A DNA stretch of 5,994 bases from Bacteroidales bacterium UBA1256 (GTDB lineage Bacteria; Bacteroidota; Bacteroidia; Bacteroidales; Paludibacteraceae), in assembly GCA_002308195.1 (NCBI GenBank), contig DBVU01000006.1, positions 256 to 6,249 of the forward strand, written 5' to 3'. This document shows, piece after piece, positions 5,831-5,994 of the stretch. Under the pieces are notes generated by a model. That model saw nothing but the letters and a program-made list of their open reading frames with translations, was not told where the DNA came from and ran no database searches. Position numbers and translations under genes: made by a program. Position 1 is the stretch's first letter. Every line of letters begins with the position of its first letter.

Positions 5831-5994
5831 ATGGCTAAAGTTTTTAAGTTTGGTGGGGCATCGGTGAAGGACGCTAACGGCGTTCGGAACGTAGAACGGA
5901 TCGTGCGACTCGCAGGAGCGCAGGATCTGATGGTCGTGGTGTCGGCTGCAGGAAAAACCACCAATGCCCTGGAGCGCGTGGTGGAGTTCCTCGA
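5831..5994 (+). CDS. lysC: Aspartate kinase, N-terminal part (3' truncated by window edge)
   Basis: Aspartate kinase phosphorylates aspartate, the first step toward lysine, threonine, methionine and diaminopimelate. Only 54 codons are visible before the window ends. The N-terminal signature KFGGASVKDANGV (6-18), with the catalytic lysine and the glycine pair that contact ATP/aspartate, is followed by VRNVERIVRLA and the strand MVVVSAAGKTTNALERVVEFL. KFGGASVKDA and VVVSAxGKTTNAL resemble, from memory, the monofunctional enzyme of Bacteroidota rather than the ThrA-type fusion; the symbol is given on that basis, and the missing C-terminus (ACT domains or homoserine dehydrogenase) would settle it. 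The ATG lies 19 bases after the ribH stop, without terminator or clear promoter between, so co-transcription with ribH is plausible. Confidence 0.9.
   Translation, partial: MAKVFKFGGASVKDANGVRNVERIVRLAGAQDLMVVVSAAGKTTNALERVVEFL

Overview
The window is a stretch of chromosome that looks like Bacteroidota, most likely order Bacteroidales. Three things point there: the protein sequences (DnaE, FolC, PrmA and RibH resemble Bacteroides/Prevotella-type family members as I remember them), the lack of clear Shine-Dalgarno sequences, and a good Bacteroidota-type promoter (TTG, 20 bases, TAAATTTG) before the TPR gene. No searches were run, so genus is not assigned. All seven genes lie on the + strand and are housekeeping or metabolic. 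There are no tRNA, rRNA, CRISPR, phage or transposase genes, and no gene-free stretch exceeds about 171 bases.

Layout. Bases 1-1743 hold the C-terminal part of dnaE (replicative DNA polymerase III alpha). It is followed closely by folC (1774-3075, folate polyglutamylation), a lipoprotein-type nitroreductase (3088-3681) and prmA (3686-4474, ribosomal protein L11 methyltransferase). Gaps between these four are 30, 12 and 4 bases, so they could be one transcription unit. A weak hairpin plus T-run (4500-4519) and a promoter (4551-4581) separate them from a second unit: a membrane-anchored TPR protein (4646-5335), ribH (5335-5811, lumazine synthase, overlapping the TPR stop by one base) and the start of an aspartate kinase gene (5831 to the window edge).

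The unusual layer is repeat DNA laid over these ordinary genes. A 7-base tandem repeat (GTGGAAA) fills the dnaE-folC gap and supplies the probable folC start codon; the same heptamer forms the last codons of folC. A second 7-base repeat (AAATTTC, 4.9 copies) sits in frame inside folC, where a one-unit change would truncate the protein. A 19-base palindrome sits in frame inside prmA. A 13-base-pair stem with a 4-base loop lies inside the first 24 codons of ribH. A degenerate 7-base periodicity spans the start of the aspartate kinase gene. The most interesting reading is that short, mostly heptanucleotide, dispersed repeats have spread into coding sequence and gene junctions and are tolerated where they stay in frame or fall in variable loops. 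I found no evidence of a new defence or mobile system.
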